Both the position numbers and the translations under genes were made by a program. A stretch of DNA of 64,000 bases from Chloroflexi bacterium UBA4736. GTDB taxonomy: Bacteria > Chloroflexota > Dormibacteria > Dormibacterales > Dormibacteraceae. Shown in pieces: positions 40,791 through 49,452 of the stretch. Positions within the stretch are counted from its first letter, which is position 1. Each line of letters begins with the position of its first letter. The notes beneath the pieces are model-generated. The model searched no databases. It saw only the letters and a program-made list of their open reading frames with translations, and had not been told where the DNA came from. The DNA is taken from the NCBI GenBank assembly GCA_002404015.1, contig DHIW01000052.1, positions 4,532 through 68,531 of the forward strand, given 5' to 3'.

Positions 40791-42085
40791 GGGTCCACCT
40801 GGTGGGGATCGGTGGGGCCGGGGTCTCCGCCCTGGCCCGGCTCTTCCTGGCCCGCGGCCACGACGTATCCGGCTGCGACCTCCGCGAGTCGTCGACGACC
40901 GAGACGCTGGAGGTGGAGGGGGCCCGGGTGGAGATCGGCCACGACCCCGCTCACGTGGAGGGCCAGGACCTGCTCGTCTACTCGGGGGCGGTCCAGAGCG
41001 GCGCGGCCGAGATCGAGGCGGCCAGGGCCGCCGGCGTGCGCGTGCTGAACCGCGCCGAGATGCTGGCCGAGTTGATCGCCACCTCAGACGCGATCGCGGT
41101 GGCCGGCACCCACGGCAAGACGACCACCACCTTCATGCTCGGCCACATCCTCACAGCGGCCGGATTCGACCCCTCGGTGCTGGTGGGCGACGGCTCGAGC
41201 TCCCGGGCCGGGGCCAGCCGCTGGCTGGTGGCCGAGGCCGACGAGTCGGACGGCAGCCTGGTCCTCCACCACCCCGGCCACGCCATCTTGACCAACGTCG
41301 AGCTCGACCACCCAGACCACTTCGCCGACGTCAACGAGGTGGCTGCGCTGTTCGAGCAGTTCCTGCGCGGGCTGCCGCCCGACGGCCTGGCCGTGGTCTG
41401 CGCCGACGACGAGCGCCTCCGCTCCATGTACACCGCCGCGCGCCGGGTGACGTACGGCTTCGCGGAGGGCAGCGACTACCGCTGCGGCGAGCAGCGCCCA
41501 TTCGGCCTCACCGTGCACGGCCGCGAGCTGGGCCCGGTCCGCCTGCCCGTGCCCGGCCGCCACAACGTGCAGAACGCGACTGCCGCCCTGGCAATGGCGC
41601 TGGAGCTGGGCGTGCCCTTCGAGACGGCGCGCGACGCCCTGGCCACCTTCCCGGGGGCGCACCGCCGGATGGAGCGCCTGGGCACCTGGCACGGGGCCTC
41701 CGTCTACGACGACTACGGGCATCACCCCACCGAGGTGGCGGCCGTCTTGGCGGCGGCCCGGGAGCTCGGCCACCGGCGGGTGATCCTGGTCTTCCAGCCT
41801 CACCGCTACTCGCGCTTCGTGGCTCTGCGTGATCAGTTCGCGCGGAGCCTGGCCGGCGCCGACGCGGTGCTGGTGACCGAGATCTATCCCGCCGGCGAGG
41901 AGAACACCGCCGGCGTCAGCGGCGCCGACCTGGCGATCCGCGTCCGCGGGGGCCGGTTCACTCCGGACTTCGGCAGTGCCCGGGCCGAGCTGGAGGAGCT
42001 CGTTGGACAGGGCGACCTTCTCCTCCTGATGGGAGCCGGCGACATCTGGAAGCTGGGCGATGAGCTGGCGAACGAAGGCAAATAG
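40787..42085 (+). CDS. murC: UDP-MurNAc--L-alanine ligase
   Basis: 432 residues: VHLVGIGGAGVSALARLFLARGHDVSGCD at the N-terminus, VAGTHGKTTTTFMLGHIL near residue 105, ADESDGSL, NVELDHPDHFAD, GRHNVQNATAALAMA, VYDDYGHHPTEVAAVL and FQPHRYSRF. It begins the soluble peptide-addition series. ATG 40787 overlaps the murG stop. A longer frame from 40505 lies inside murG and is not used. Confidence 0.96.
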   Translation: MRVHLVGIGGAGVSALARLFLARGHDVSGCDLRESSTTETLEVEGARVEIGHDPAHVEGQDLLVYSGAVQSGAAEIEAARAAGVRVLNRAEMLAELIATSDAIAVAGTHGKTTTTFMLGHILTAAGFDPSVLVGDGSSSRAGASRWLVAEADESDGSLVLHHPGHAILTNVELDHPDHFADVNEVAALFEQFLRGLPPDGLAVVCADDERLRSMYTAARRVTYGFAEGSDYRCGEQRPFGLTVHGRELGPVRLPVPGRHNVQNATAALAMALELGVPFETARDALATFPGAHRRMERLGTWHGASVYDDYGHHPTEVAAVLAAARELGHRRVILVFQPHRYSRFVALRDQFARSLAGADAVLVTEIYPAGEENTAGVSGADLAIRVRGGRFTPDFGSARAELEELVGQGDLLLLMGAGDIWKLGDELANEGK

Positions 42086-42977
42086 AGACTGGCTGGCGGG
42101 CCTACCGGAGGTCGTGCCCGGCCACCCGTTGGCCCGGCACACATCCTTCAACATCGGCGGGCCCGCCGAGTTCTTCGTGGAGATCGGGCGCACCGAACTC
42201 CTCCAGGAGATCGTTGAGGAGTGTGGGCGGCGCGGTATCCCGCGGCTTCTGCTGGGCGCCGGCACCAACCTGCTGGTGGCCGACGCCGGGGTCGAGGGTC
42301 TCGTGATCCGGTGCGCGACCCGCGAGCACCGCGTGACCGGGAACCGGGTTAGCGCCGCGGCCGGCCTGAAGATGCTGCGCCTGGCCCGCATCTGCGCCGA
42401 CGCCGACCTGACGGGCTTCGAGTGGGCGATCGGGGTGCCCGGCACGGTCGGGGGCGCCGTCTACCAGGACGCGGGCTGCTGGGGCGTCGAGATGCGCGAG
42501 GTCCTCGTCGAGGCTCGCGGCTACGTGCCCGGCCAGGGCCCGGTCAGCTGGGACCTGGCCCAGCTTCAGCTCGGCTACCGGACGTCGGCCCTGCGCGAGG
42601 GGCGGCTGCACGGCTGCCTTGTCACAAGCGCCGTCATCGAGCTGCGGCCCGGGGACGGGGCACGGTCGCGGGCCCAGATGGCGGCCTGGACAGAGCAGCG
42701 GACGCGGACCCAGCCGATCAAGACCAAGAACTGCGGCAGCGTCTTCAAGAACCCGGCCGGCGACTCCGCCGGCCGTCTGGTCGAGGCCGCCGGGCTGAAA
42801 GGGGCCCGTCAGGGTGCGGCCCAGGTGTCCGAGCAGCACGCCAACTTCATCATCAACACCGGCGGGGCGACCGCCGCGGACGTGGCGGCGCTGATCGAGC
42901 GTATCCAAACCGCCGTCCGCGAGCGTTTCGGCATTGAGTTGGAAACCGAGGTCGAGATGGTGGGACGCTGGGGATGA
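42060..42977 (+). CDS. murB: UDP-N-acetylenolpyruvoylglucosamine reductase
   Basis: FAD-dependent enzyme making UDP-MurNAc, 305 residues. HTSFNIGGPAEFFVE and LLGAGTNLLVAD bind FAD; ARICADADLTGFEWAIGVPGTVGGAVYQDAG follows. The catalytic serine is in CGSVFKNP near residue 228, and the C-terminal GATAADVAALIERIQ and LETEVEMVG carry the acid residue. No extra tyrosine loop is seen, consistent with a type II MurB. It overlaps murC by 26 bases. Confidence 0.95.
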   Translation: MSWRTKANRDWLAGLPEVVPGHPLARHTSFNIGGPAEFFVEIGRTELLQEIVEECGRRGIPRLLLGAGTNLLVADAGVEGLVIRCATREHRVTGNRVSAAAGLKMLRLARICADADLTGFEWAIGVPGTVGGAVYQDAGCWGVEMREVLVEARGYVPGQGPVSWDLAQLQLGYRTSALREGRLHGCLVTSAVIELRPGDGARSRAQMAAWTEQRTRTQPIKTKNCGSVFKNPAGDSAGRLVEAAGLKGARQGAAQVSEQHANFIINTGGATAADVAALIERIQTAVRERFGIELETEVEMVGRWG

Positions 42978-43918
42978 GGGTCGCCGTCCTCTGCGGAGGC
43001 AGGTCGGCGGAGCGAGAGGTCTCCCTCCGTTCGGGCGCCCAGGTCGTCAGCTCTTTGGGGGCGCGCGGGCACGCGGCGGAGCAGGTGGACCTCGGGCCGG
43101 ACACCTGGGACCGCCTGCGCGACGGCCGGTTCGACTGCGTCTTCGTCGCGCTGCACGGCCGGCTGGGCGAGGACGGGACGGTGCAGGGCATGCTCGAGCT
43201 GCTGGACCTGCCGTATACCGGTTCCGGCGTGCTGGCAAGCGCGCTCTGCATCGACAAGACCAGGACCAACCAGCTGGTCCAGTCGGCGGGCCTCGCCGTG
43301 CCGGACTTCGAGGAGGTCTCCGGGGGCGAAAGTGTTTCCGGTGACCTGGTCGATCGCCTTGTCAGCTCGCACGGGCTGCCGCTGATCGTCAAGCCGGTGC
43401 GCGAGGGCTCCACCATCGGCTTCACCAAGGCCGGCAACTCCGACGAGGTGGCCAGCGGGCTGGTGCTCGCGGGGCGTTACGACCGCCGCATCCTGGTCCA
43501 GCGCTGCGCCGAGGGCACCGAGATCACGATCGGGGTGCTGGCCACGCCGGAGATCCAGCTGCTGCCGACGCTGGAGATCACGTACGAAGAGGCGACGTAC
43601 GACTACACGGCCAAGTACACGGCCGGCCGGAGCCACCACATCATCCCCGCCCGGATCCCCGAGGCGGCGAGAGAGCGGGGGGGCGAGGCGGCGGCCGTCG
43701 CCTTCAACACGACGGGCTGCGAGGGCATGGCCCGGGTCGACTTCATAGTCGACGCCGAAGGCACCCCCTGGTTCCTGGAGGTCAACACGGTTCCCGGGCT
43801 GACGGAGCTCTCCCTGCTGCCAGACGCCGCGCGGGCGGCCGGGGTCGGGTTCGACGAGCTCTGCGATCGCCTGGTGCGGCACGGGGTCCAGCGCCACCGG
43901 GGCAAGGTGGGGCCGTGA
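42974..43918 (+). CDS. ddl: D-alanine--D-alanine ligase
   Basis: 314-residue ATP-grasp ligase. RVAVLCGGRSAEREVSLRSG at the N-terminus, FVALHGRLGEDGTVQGMLELLDLPYTGSGVLASALCIDKTRTNQL near residue 75, IVKPVREGSTIGFTKA, ILVQRCAEGTEITIGVL, and FLEVNTVPGLTELSLLPDAARAAGV. It supplies the dipeptide for MurF. ATGA overlap with murB and GTGA overlap with ftsQ. Confidence 0.96.
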   Translation: MRVAVLCGGRSAEREVSLRSGAQVVSSLGARGHAAEQVDLGPDTWDRLRDGRFDCVFVALHGRLGEDGTVQGMLELLDLPYTGSGVLASALCIDKTRTNQLVQSAGLAVPDFEEVSGGESVSGDLVDRLVSSHGLPLIVKPVREGSTIGFTKAGNSDEVASGLVLAGRYDRRILVQRCAEGTEITIGVLATPEIQLLPTLEITYEEATYDYTAKYTAGRSHHIIPARIPEAARERGGEAAAVAFNTTGCEGMARVDFIVDAEGTPWFLEVNTVPGLTELSLLPDAARAAGVGFDELCDRLVRHGVQRHRGKVGP

Positions 43919-44862
43919 AGTTCCGCCGGCGCCGCTCCAGCCGAATCCCGCGCCCGGACTGGCGCTCTGAGAAGGCGCCGCCCGTGATCGGCAGCGACTG
44001 GTCGCGCAAGGAGCCGGGCCGCGAAGTCGACCGCGGCCGCCGGAGCCTGCGGGTCCTGGCCGGGATCGCCGCCCTGCTCGAGCTCGGGCTGCTGGTCTGG
44101 CTCCTCGCGGGCCCCGCCTTCGACGTGCGCCGCGTCGATGTGACAGGCGCCCACCGCCTGGACCACGCCCAGGTCGTGGCCGTCGCCGGCCTGGAGCGGC
44201 CGGGTTCGGTGTTCGCGGTTGACGCTGCTACGATCCGCCGTAGGTTGAGCGGTGCGACGTGGGTCCGCTCGGCGGCCGTCAGCGCCCAGCTGCCCGACCG
44301 GATCGTGGTCCAGGTCGACGAGTGGCAGCCGGTCGCCGACTACCACGCCGGCAAGGGCAAGCCCTACTTCGTTTCCGACCAGGGGGTCGCACTCGGGCCG
44401 TCCCCTCCGAGCGACGGGCTGCTCGACATCCAGGGGCCGACCGGGCCCGACCCCAAGCCGGGCCGCCAGGCGATGGACGCCCGCCTGCTGGCCGCGCTTG
44501 TGAACCTGCAGCGGGGGATGCCCATTCTGCTGCCGGGGCAGGAGGTGCAGTCCTTCTCGGTGGACAGCTGCGGCAACCTCACGATGACGGCCAGGAAGGG
44601 CTGGCAGGCCCAGTTCGGCCGAGTGCTGACTCCCGAGGAGTACTCCAGCCTGGACGCCAAGCTGGGCGCGCTCCGCTCGGTGTCGACCAAGATCGACTAC
44701 AACAACCCCGACCTGGAGTACGTGAACGTCATGAACCCCTCGGCGGCCGCGGTGAAGCTCAAGTCGGCGAAGCCGGCGCCCACCCCCACGCCCAGCCCGC
44801 TGCCCAAGGGCGCCCCGCCGGCGCCCAGCCCCAGCATCCAGGTGGTCGCCCCGTGCCGGTGA
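43915..44862 (+). CDS. ftsQ: FtsQ/DivIB division protein
   Basis: 315 residues: a basic cytoplasmic N-terminus, one membrane helix (VLAGIAALLELGLLVWLLAG) near residue 50, then a POTRA domain (FDVRRVDVTGAHRLDHAQVVAVAGL), the beta domain with RIVVQVDEWQPVADY, and a Pro/Ala/Lys-rich C-terminal tail. It scaffolds the divisome between FtsL/FtsI and early components. GTG start overlaps ddl; its stop overlaps the sbp start. Confidence 0.9.
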   Translation: MKFRRRRSSRIPRPDWRSEKAPPVIGSDWSRKEPGREVDRGRRSLRVLAGIAALLELGLLVWLLAGPAFDVRRVDVTGAHRLDHAQVVAVAGLERPGSVFAVDAATIRRRLSGATWVRSAAVSAQLPDRIVVQVDEWQPVADYHAGKGKPYFVSDQGVALGPSPPSDGLLDIQGPTGPDPKPGRQAMDARLLAALVNLQRGMPILLPGQEVQSFSVDSCGNLTMTARKGWQAQFGRVLTPEEYSSLDAKLGALRSVSTKIDYNNPDLEYVNVMNPSAAAVKLKSAKPAPTPTPSPLPKGAPPAPSPSIQVVAPCR

Positions 44863-45185
44863 TCGTTGTCGCGATCGTCTGTGCTCTCATCGGCGTGCTC
44901 CTCGGACTTCTCTCGCCGGTGACGATCCCGATCACGTATGCGCGCTACACAGCGGTCGCCCTGCTGGCGGGGCTCGACTCCATCTTCGGTGCGTTCAAGA
45001 GCTACATCGCGGGCACTTTCGAGCCCCGCGTGTTCGTGTCCGGGCTGGTCACCAACTCGCTGCTGGCGGCCGGTCTGACCTACGTCGGGGACAAGCTCGG
45101 CGTCGACCTCTCGATCGCCGCCATCGTGGCCTTCGGGGTGCGCATCTTCAACAACCTGGCCTCGATCCGGCGCCACTACCTGTGA
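44853..45185 (+). CDS. sbp: Small basic protein (Sbp, DUF1290)
   Basis: 110-residue membrane protein with three helices: VIVVAIVCALIGVLLGLLSPVTIPITYARYTAVALLAGLDSIFG, FVSGLVTNSLLAAGLTYVGDKLGVDLSIAAIVAFGVRIFNNLASIRRHYL. These are the hallmarks of the DUF1290 Sbp family found between ftsQ and ftsA in many monoderms. GTG 44859, which forms a GTGA overlap, is an alternative start two codons later. Role unknown, thought to be division-related. Confidence 0.9.
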   Translation: MPVIVVAIVCALIGVLLGLLSPVTIPITYARYTAVALLAGLDSIFGAFKSYIAGTFEPRVFVSGLVTNSLLAAGLTYVGDKLGVDLSIAAIVAFGVRIFNNLASIRRHYL

Positions 45186-45227
45186 GGCCCAGGGCGCGGC
45201 TGCGGCTACCAGATGTAGCCTGCCGAC

Positions 45228-45236
45228 TTATCCACA
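45228..45236 (+). promoter_or_regulatory. DnaA box
   Basis: Perfect consensus TTATCCACA, 57 bases upstream of the ftsA -35. A single box is not an origin but could let DnaA influence ftsAZ transcription. Confidence 0.6.
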
Positions 45237-45292
45237 AGAGGCTACCACCCACTAAATCTGTGCCATTTCCGGAACCGACCCACAAAATCTAG

Positions 45293-45320
45293 TTGCAAGG
45301 CCCGGCAAAGCCGATATACT
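45293..45320 (+). promoter_or_regulatory. ftsAZ promoter
   Basis: TTGCAA (45293-45298), 16-base spacer, TATACT (45315-45320). The transcript would carry about 50 bases before ftsA, including an AGGAGG. Confidence 0.7.
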
Positions 45321-45376
45321 GACCCGCGACCCGCCAAGTCAATCTCTTCGTCGTTCCAGGAGGCATCCCAGCACAG

Positions 45377-46612
45377 TTGTCACGGCGGAAACGCTCGGTC
45401 GGGCTCGACCTGGGCACCAGCAAGGTCGCCGTCGTCATCGGTGAATCCGACGACTACGGGGCGATCAACGTGATCGGCGTAGGCGAAGCCCCGGCCGAGG
45501 GGCTGCGCAGGGGCGTCGTCGTCAACATCGACAAGACCGTCCAGGCCATCCAGAACGCCGCCGTGGCGGCCGAGCGCATGGCCGGGGTCCGGATCGAGTC
45601 GGTGCTCTGCTCGCTGGCGGGCCCCCACATCACCTCCCAGAACAGCCGCGGCGTGATCGCGGTCTCGCGCCCGGACCGGGAGATCGGCGGCGACGACGTG
45701 CACCGGGTAGTGGAGGCGGCTCGCGCCGTCAGCGTCCCCAGCGACCGCCAGGTGATCCACGTCCTGCCCCGCACGTTCACGGTCGACGGCCAGGAGGGGG
45801 TCAAGGACGCGGTCGGCATGACGGGCCAGCGCCTCGAGGTGGAGACGAACATCGTCACGGGTGCCCAGACCTCGGTGCAGAACGTCATCAAGTGCGTCCA
45901 CCAGGCCGGCTTCGACGTCGAGGACGTCGTCGCCCACGGCCTCGCCGCCGGCGAGGGCGTGCTGAGCGAGAACGAGATGGACCTGGGCGTGTGCCTGATC
46001 GACATCGGCGCCGGCACCACCGACGTGGTCATCTACAACCAGGGCTCGCCTCTCCACATCGCGGTGCTGCCACTGGGCGGCAACCACGTCACCAACGACA
46101 TCGCGATCGGGCTCCGGACGACCCTGACCGACGCCGAGGCCCTGAAGCTCAACTACGGGCACACGCTGGCCGAGGTGATCTCCCCCGAGGAGCGGATCGA
46201 GGTTCGCCAAGTGGGGGGCGACCGCCTCCAGCCGACTCCCCGCCGCTACCTGGCGGAGATCATCGGCCCGCGGGTGCGCGAGATCTTCTCGATGGCCCGG
46301 GAGGAGGTGAAGCGCAGCGGCTACGACGGACTGCTCCCGGCCGGGGTGGTGGTCACCGGCGGCGGGGCCCGGCTGATGGGGACAACCGACGCCGCCCAGG
46401 CGGTGTTCGACTCCGGGGTCAGGCTGGGACTGCCCTGCGGAGTCGGAGGCCTCGCCGATCGGGCGGCCGGACCGTCGTACTCGGTCGCCGTCGGGCTCGT
46501 GAAGTGGGGAACGCGGCTGCAGCCGCACACCAACGGCAAGAACCACCACGAGCCGGTCGCGCTCGGCTCGGCCTATTCCAAGACCGTGAGGTGGCTTCGT
46601 GACTTTTTCTAG
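45377..46612 (+). CDS. ftsA: Cell division protein FtsA
   Basis: 411-residue actin-like membrane tether of the Z-ring. SVGLDLGTSKVAVVIGE, EGLRRGVVVNIDKTVQAIQNAA, the 1C domain around residues 85-165, GVCLIDIGAGTTDVVIYNQG, LPLGGNHVTNDIAIGLRTTLTDAEALK, GVVVTGGGARL, and a C-terminal amphipathic helix (YSKTVRWLRDFF). The TTG start sits 13 bases after AGGAGG (45358-45363), a long spacing. It is separated from sbp by 191 bases containing its own promoter. Confidence 0.95.
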   Translation: MSRRKRSVGLDLGTSKVAVVIGESDDYGAINVIGVGEAPAEGLRRGVVVNIDKTVQAIQNAAVAAERMAGVRIESVLCSLAGPHITSQNSRGVIAVSRPDREIGGDDVHRVVEAARAVSVPSDRQVIHVLPRTFTVDGQEGVKDAVGMTGQRLEVETNIVTGAQTSVQNVIKCVHQAGFDVEDVVAHGLAAGEGVLSENEMDLGVCLIDIGAGTTDVVIYNQGSPLHIAVLPLGGNHVTNDIAIGLRTTLTDAEALKLNYGHTLAEVISPEERIEVRQVGGDRLQPTPRRYLAEIIGPRVREIFSMAREEVKRSGYDGLLPAGVVVTGGGARLMGTTDAAQAVFDSGVRLGLPCGVGGLADRAAGPSYSVAVGLVKWGTRLQPHTNGKNHHEPVALGSAYSKTVRWLRDFF

Positions 46613-46652
46613 AGACCAACTCCAATTCGACGCACTATAAGAGGAGGCACGC

Positions 46653-47747
46653 ATGGAAGCACGGTTGAAGGGTGATCGCCAGGATGGCAGGGCCCGGATC
46701 AAGGTGGTCGGCGCCGGCGGCGGCGGCGGCAACGCCGTCAACCGCATGATCTCGGCGGCGCTCAAGGGCGTCGAGTTCATCGCCGTCAACACGGACCTGC
46801 AGGCGCTCGAGCGCTGCAACGCCGACATCAAGGTCAACATCGGCCGTAAGCTGACCCGGGGCCTCGGCTCCGGCGGCGACTGGACGAAAGGCCGCGACGC
46901 CGCGGACGAGAGCCGGACCGAGCTGGCCGAGCTCGTGAAGGACGCGGACATGGTGTTCATCACCGCCGGAATGGGCGGCGGCACGGGCACCGGGTCCTCG
47001 GGCGTGATCGCGGAGGTGGCCAAGAACGAGGGCGCCCTCACGATCGGCGTGGTGACGCGGCCCTTCCGCTGGGAGGGCAAGATCCGCAACGAGACGGCCG
47101 AGGAAGGGATCAAGCACCTTCGCGACAAGGTCGACGCCCTGATCGTCATCCCCAACGACCGCCTGACCCAGGTCGTCGACAAGAAGACGACCCTGGAAGA
47201 AGCCTTCCGGATCGCGGACGACGTCCTGCGCCAGGGCGTGCAGGGCATCGCCGACCTGATCGTGAACTCCGGCGTCATCAACCTCGACTTCGCGGACGTG
47301 AAGGCGGTCATGACCGACACCGGCGAGGCCCTCATGGGCATCGGCTTCGGCTCCGGCGACAACCGGGCCGAGGACGCCGCCAAGCAGGCGGTGGCCAGCC
47401 CTCTCCTGGAAACCAGCATCGACGGCGCCCAGGGGATCCTGTTCAACATCACGGCCGGCAAGGACATCACCCTGCACGAGTGCGAGAAGGCCGCCGAGAT
47501 CGTCAAGGCCTCGGCGGACCCCAACGCCAACATCATCTTCGGCGTCGTCAACGACGACCGGATGCAGGGCGAGGTCAAGATCACGGTCATCGCGACCGGG
47601 TTCGGTAAGACCAAGAAGGTGTCGCACGAGTACGAGAGCAGCCCGGTCGAGTACAGCCGGCCGCTGGTCGAGGCGCAGCCGCGCCCGAGCTTCGGGAGCG
47701 ACGACGCCGACCTCGACATCCCGGCCTTCCTGCGCAACCGGGCTTAG
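46653..47747 (+). CDS. ftsZ: Cell division GTPase FtsZ
   Basis: 364-residue tubulin homologue forming the Z-ring. IKVVGAGGGGGNAVNRMI at the N-terminus, VEFIAVNTDLQAL, the tubulin signature GMGGGTGTGSSGVIAEVAK near residue 110, VIPNDRL, NSGVINLDFADVKAVM, and the conserved C-terminal peptide DLDIPAFLRNRA for FtsA binding. The inter-domain linker is short. GAGGAGG at 46640 gives a good Shine-Dalgarno sequence for the ATG. Confidence 0.98.
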   Translation: MEARLKGDRQDGRARIKVVGAGGGGGNAVNRMISAALKGVEFIAVNTDLQALERCNADIKVNIGRKLTRGLGSGGDWTKGRDAADESRTELAELVKDADMVFITAGMGGGTGTGSSGVIAEVAKNEGALTIGVVTRPFRWEGKIRNETAEEGIKHLRDKVDALIVIPNDRLTQVVDKKTTLEEAFRIADDVLRQGVQGIADLIVNSGVINLDFADVKAVMTDTGEALMGIGFGSGDNRAEDAAKQAVASPLLETSIDGAQGILFNITAGKDITLHECEKAAEIVKASADPNANIIFGVVNDDRMQGEVKITVIATGFGKTKKVSHEYESSPVEYSRPLVEAQPRPSFGSDDADLDIPAFLRNRA

Positions 47748-47812
47748 CCGGACAGCATGCGAAGCGAGCACCGAGGGGGTTCCCGCCAGGTCGCCGGGCC
47801 TGGCGGGGTCTG

Positions 47813-48277
47813 ATGCGCTGTCCTTACTGCGGGCACCACGACCTCAAGGTTGTGGACTCCCGCGACTCCGAGGTCGGAGAGGCGATCCGGCGGCGGCGAG
47901 AGTGTCTCGCCTGCGGCCAGCGCTTCACCACGTACGAGCGCATCGAGACGGTGCCCTTCTTCGTCACCAAGAAGGACGGGAGGCGGGAGGACTTCGACCC
48001 CCACAAGCTCTTCAACGGTCTCAAGAAGGCGACCGAGAAACGGGACGTGTCGCCCGAGCGCCTGAACGCGATCGTCGACGACATCGAGGCCGAGTTGCGC
48101 CGCAGCGGCCGGGTCGAGATCCCCAGCAGCGAGATCGGTGAGATGGTCATGGAGAAGCTGAAGGACCTGGACGAGGTGGCCTACATCCGCTTCGCCTCTG
48201 TGTACAGGGAGTTCATGGACCTCCAGCAGGTCAAGAAGGAGATCGAGCAGGTACTGTCCGCGCGCACCCGGCGCTAA
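47813..48277 (+). CDS. nrdR: Transcriptional repressor NrdR
   Basis: 154 residues: N-terminal zinc ribbon MRCPYCGHHDLKVVDSRDSEVGEAIRRRRECLACGQRFTTYERIE, then an ATP-cone domain (FVTKKDGRREDFDPHKLFNGLKKATEKR). NrdR senses (d)ATP and represses ribonucleotide reductase genes. No nrd gene or NrdR box pair was found in the window. It follows ftsZ by 65 bases. Confidence 0.96.
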   Translation: MRCPYCGHHDLKVVDSRDSEVGEAIRRRRECLACGQRFTTYERIETVPFFVTKKDGRREDFDPHKLFNGLKKATEKRDVSPERLNAIVDDIEAELRRSGRVEIPSSEIGEMVMEKLKDLDEVAYIRFASVYREFMDLQQVKKEIEQVLSARTRR

Positions 48278-48289
48278 TCTGTCCGCGGG

Positions 48290-48670
48290 ATGGACTGGCT
48301 GGGTTATTTCGTGCCGCGCTTCGCGCACCGCAAGCCGCTCTTCGAGAGCCTGGCCCCTCCCCAGCAGGACGACCTGGCCCAGCTGGAGGAGCTGCGCCTG
48401 GGGGGGTCGAAGCTCAAGCTGCCCCACCCGGTGCGCGCCTTCCTGGACTTCCCCGACGAGGCCAAGGCGCGCCTCGCCATGGACATGCTCATGAAGGATG
48501 GCTACAAGGTCCAGCTCCGCATGCAGGCGGCGGACAGCTGGGTGGTCACGGCGATCACTACGCTGGTGCCGACGGTCGGCACGATGACCAGGCTGCGCGA
48601 GGTGATGAAGGGAATCGCCGAGGCGTTCGACGGGGCCTACACGGGCTGGGGGGCGCCGCCCGTCTACTGA
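48290..48670 (+). CDS. RraB-like (RNase E inhibitor fold) protein
   Basis: 126 residues with LDFPDEAKARLAMDMLMKDGYKVQLRMQAADSWVVTAITTLVPTVGTMTRLREVMKGIAEAFDGAYTGWGAPPVY, the pattern of the PF06877/DUF695-like ferredoxin fold. In proteobacteria RraB restrains RNase E. Whether this protein does so here is unknown. It starts 12 bases after nrdR and its end overlaps the converging hydrolase by seven bases. Confidence 0.7.
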   Translation: MDWLGYFVPRFAHRKPLFESLAPPQQDDLAQLEELRLGGSKLKLPHPVRAFLDFPDEAKARLAMDMLMKDGYKVQLRMQAADSWVVTAITTLVPTVGTMTRLREVMKGIAEAFDGAYTGWGAPPVY

Positions 48671-49388
48671 GCGGCGGTGAGGAAGTCGCGCACGACGGCC
48701 GCGGTGGTCGTCCGGTTGCGCCGCCAGCCGTCGAGGATCTCGGCCCGGGGTGCCAGGGACGCGATCTCGAGCGCGGTGGAGCGGGGGTGGAAGTCATCGT
48801 CTCCAGGCAGCACCAGCGCTGGGCACCGTAGGCCGGATACAAAGTCCCGGCTGACGCTGAAGACGAAGTCGCCGCCGAACATGCGCTCCCCGAAGCCGAC
48901 GGCCGTCTCCTTGGGCACCCCGCGCTGGTCTGCCCACTCCTGGAACATGCGCTGGAAGAGGGGCGCGTTGCCGGCGCTGCGGCCGATCGGGTTCTGCAGC
49001 ACGAGGGCGGCAACGCGCCCCGGTGCTGCCTCCGCCAGCCCGAGAGCGAAGGCGCAGCCTATGCAGCCGCCCATCACCGAGAAGCGGTCGATGCCCAGGT
49101 GGTCCAGCAGCGCCAGCTGGTCGGCGACGTAGGAATCCCAGCCGTCAGCCGCGGTGATCGGCGCCGACGAGGCGCCCGCGTTGCGCTGGTCCATCGCGAT
49201 GACGCGAAATTCGTCGGATAGCGCAGCCAGGGGGTCGATCCACACCGGCGCCTGCTCGGGATCGCCCGGCTGCTGACTCCAGAAGCGGGCCTCCGAGCGC
49301 ATGACCCCGGCGCGCAGAGGAGAAAGGCCGGCCCGGCACCTGCCTCCTCGTAGTGGATTACGACCTCGCCGCAGCCGAACTCCGGCAT
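48664..49388 (-). CDS. Alpha/beta hydrolase with an internal frameshift
   Basis: The body (48664-49302) has FRVIAMDQRNAGASSAP, VMGGCIGCAFALGLAEAAPGRV (nucleophile position Cys) and VLPGDDDFHPRSTALEIA. The expected N-terminus EFGCGEVVIHYEEAGAGPAFLLCAPG is in another frame from ATG 49388. The two join if the G4 run (leftward, 49305-49308) once had five Gs. It may be a pseudogene, a sequencing error or slippage-dependent. The ATG follows a leftward TATCGT by seven bases. Substrate unknown. Confidence 0.72.
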
Positions 49389-49452
49389 CCGGAAAACGAT
49401 AGCGGACGCGCGGTAAGAAGCGGTTTTGCCAAGGCTGCTAGCTTTCTTCGCA

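Noticed and set aside
45228..45376. Replication origin next to ftsA
   Set aside because: Only one DnaA box, no AT-rich unwinding element, and no dnaA or dnaN nearby.
45380..47737. A 785-codon open frame antisense to ftsA and ftsZ
   Set aside because: Its translation is low-complexity Arg/Ser/Val-rich and mirrors the codon structure of two certain genes. Long antisense frames are expected at this GC content.
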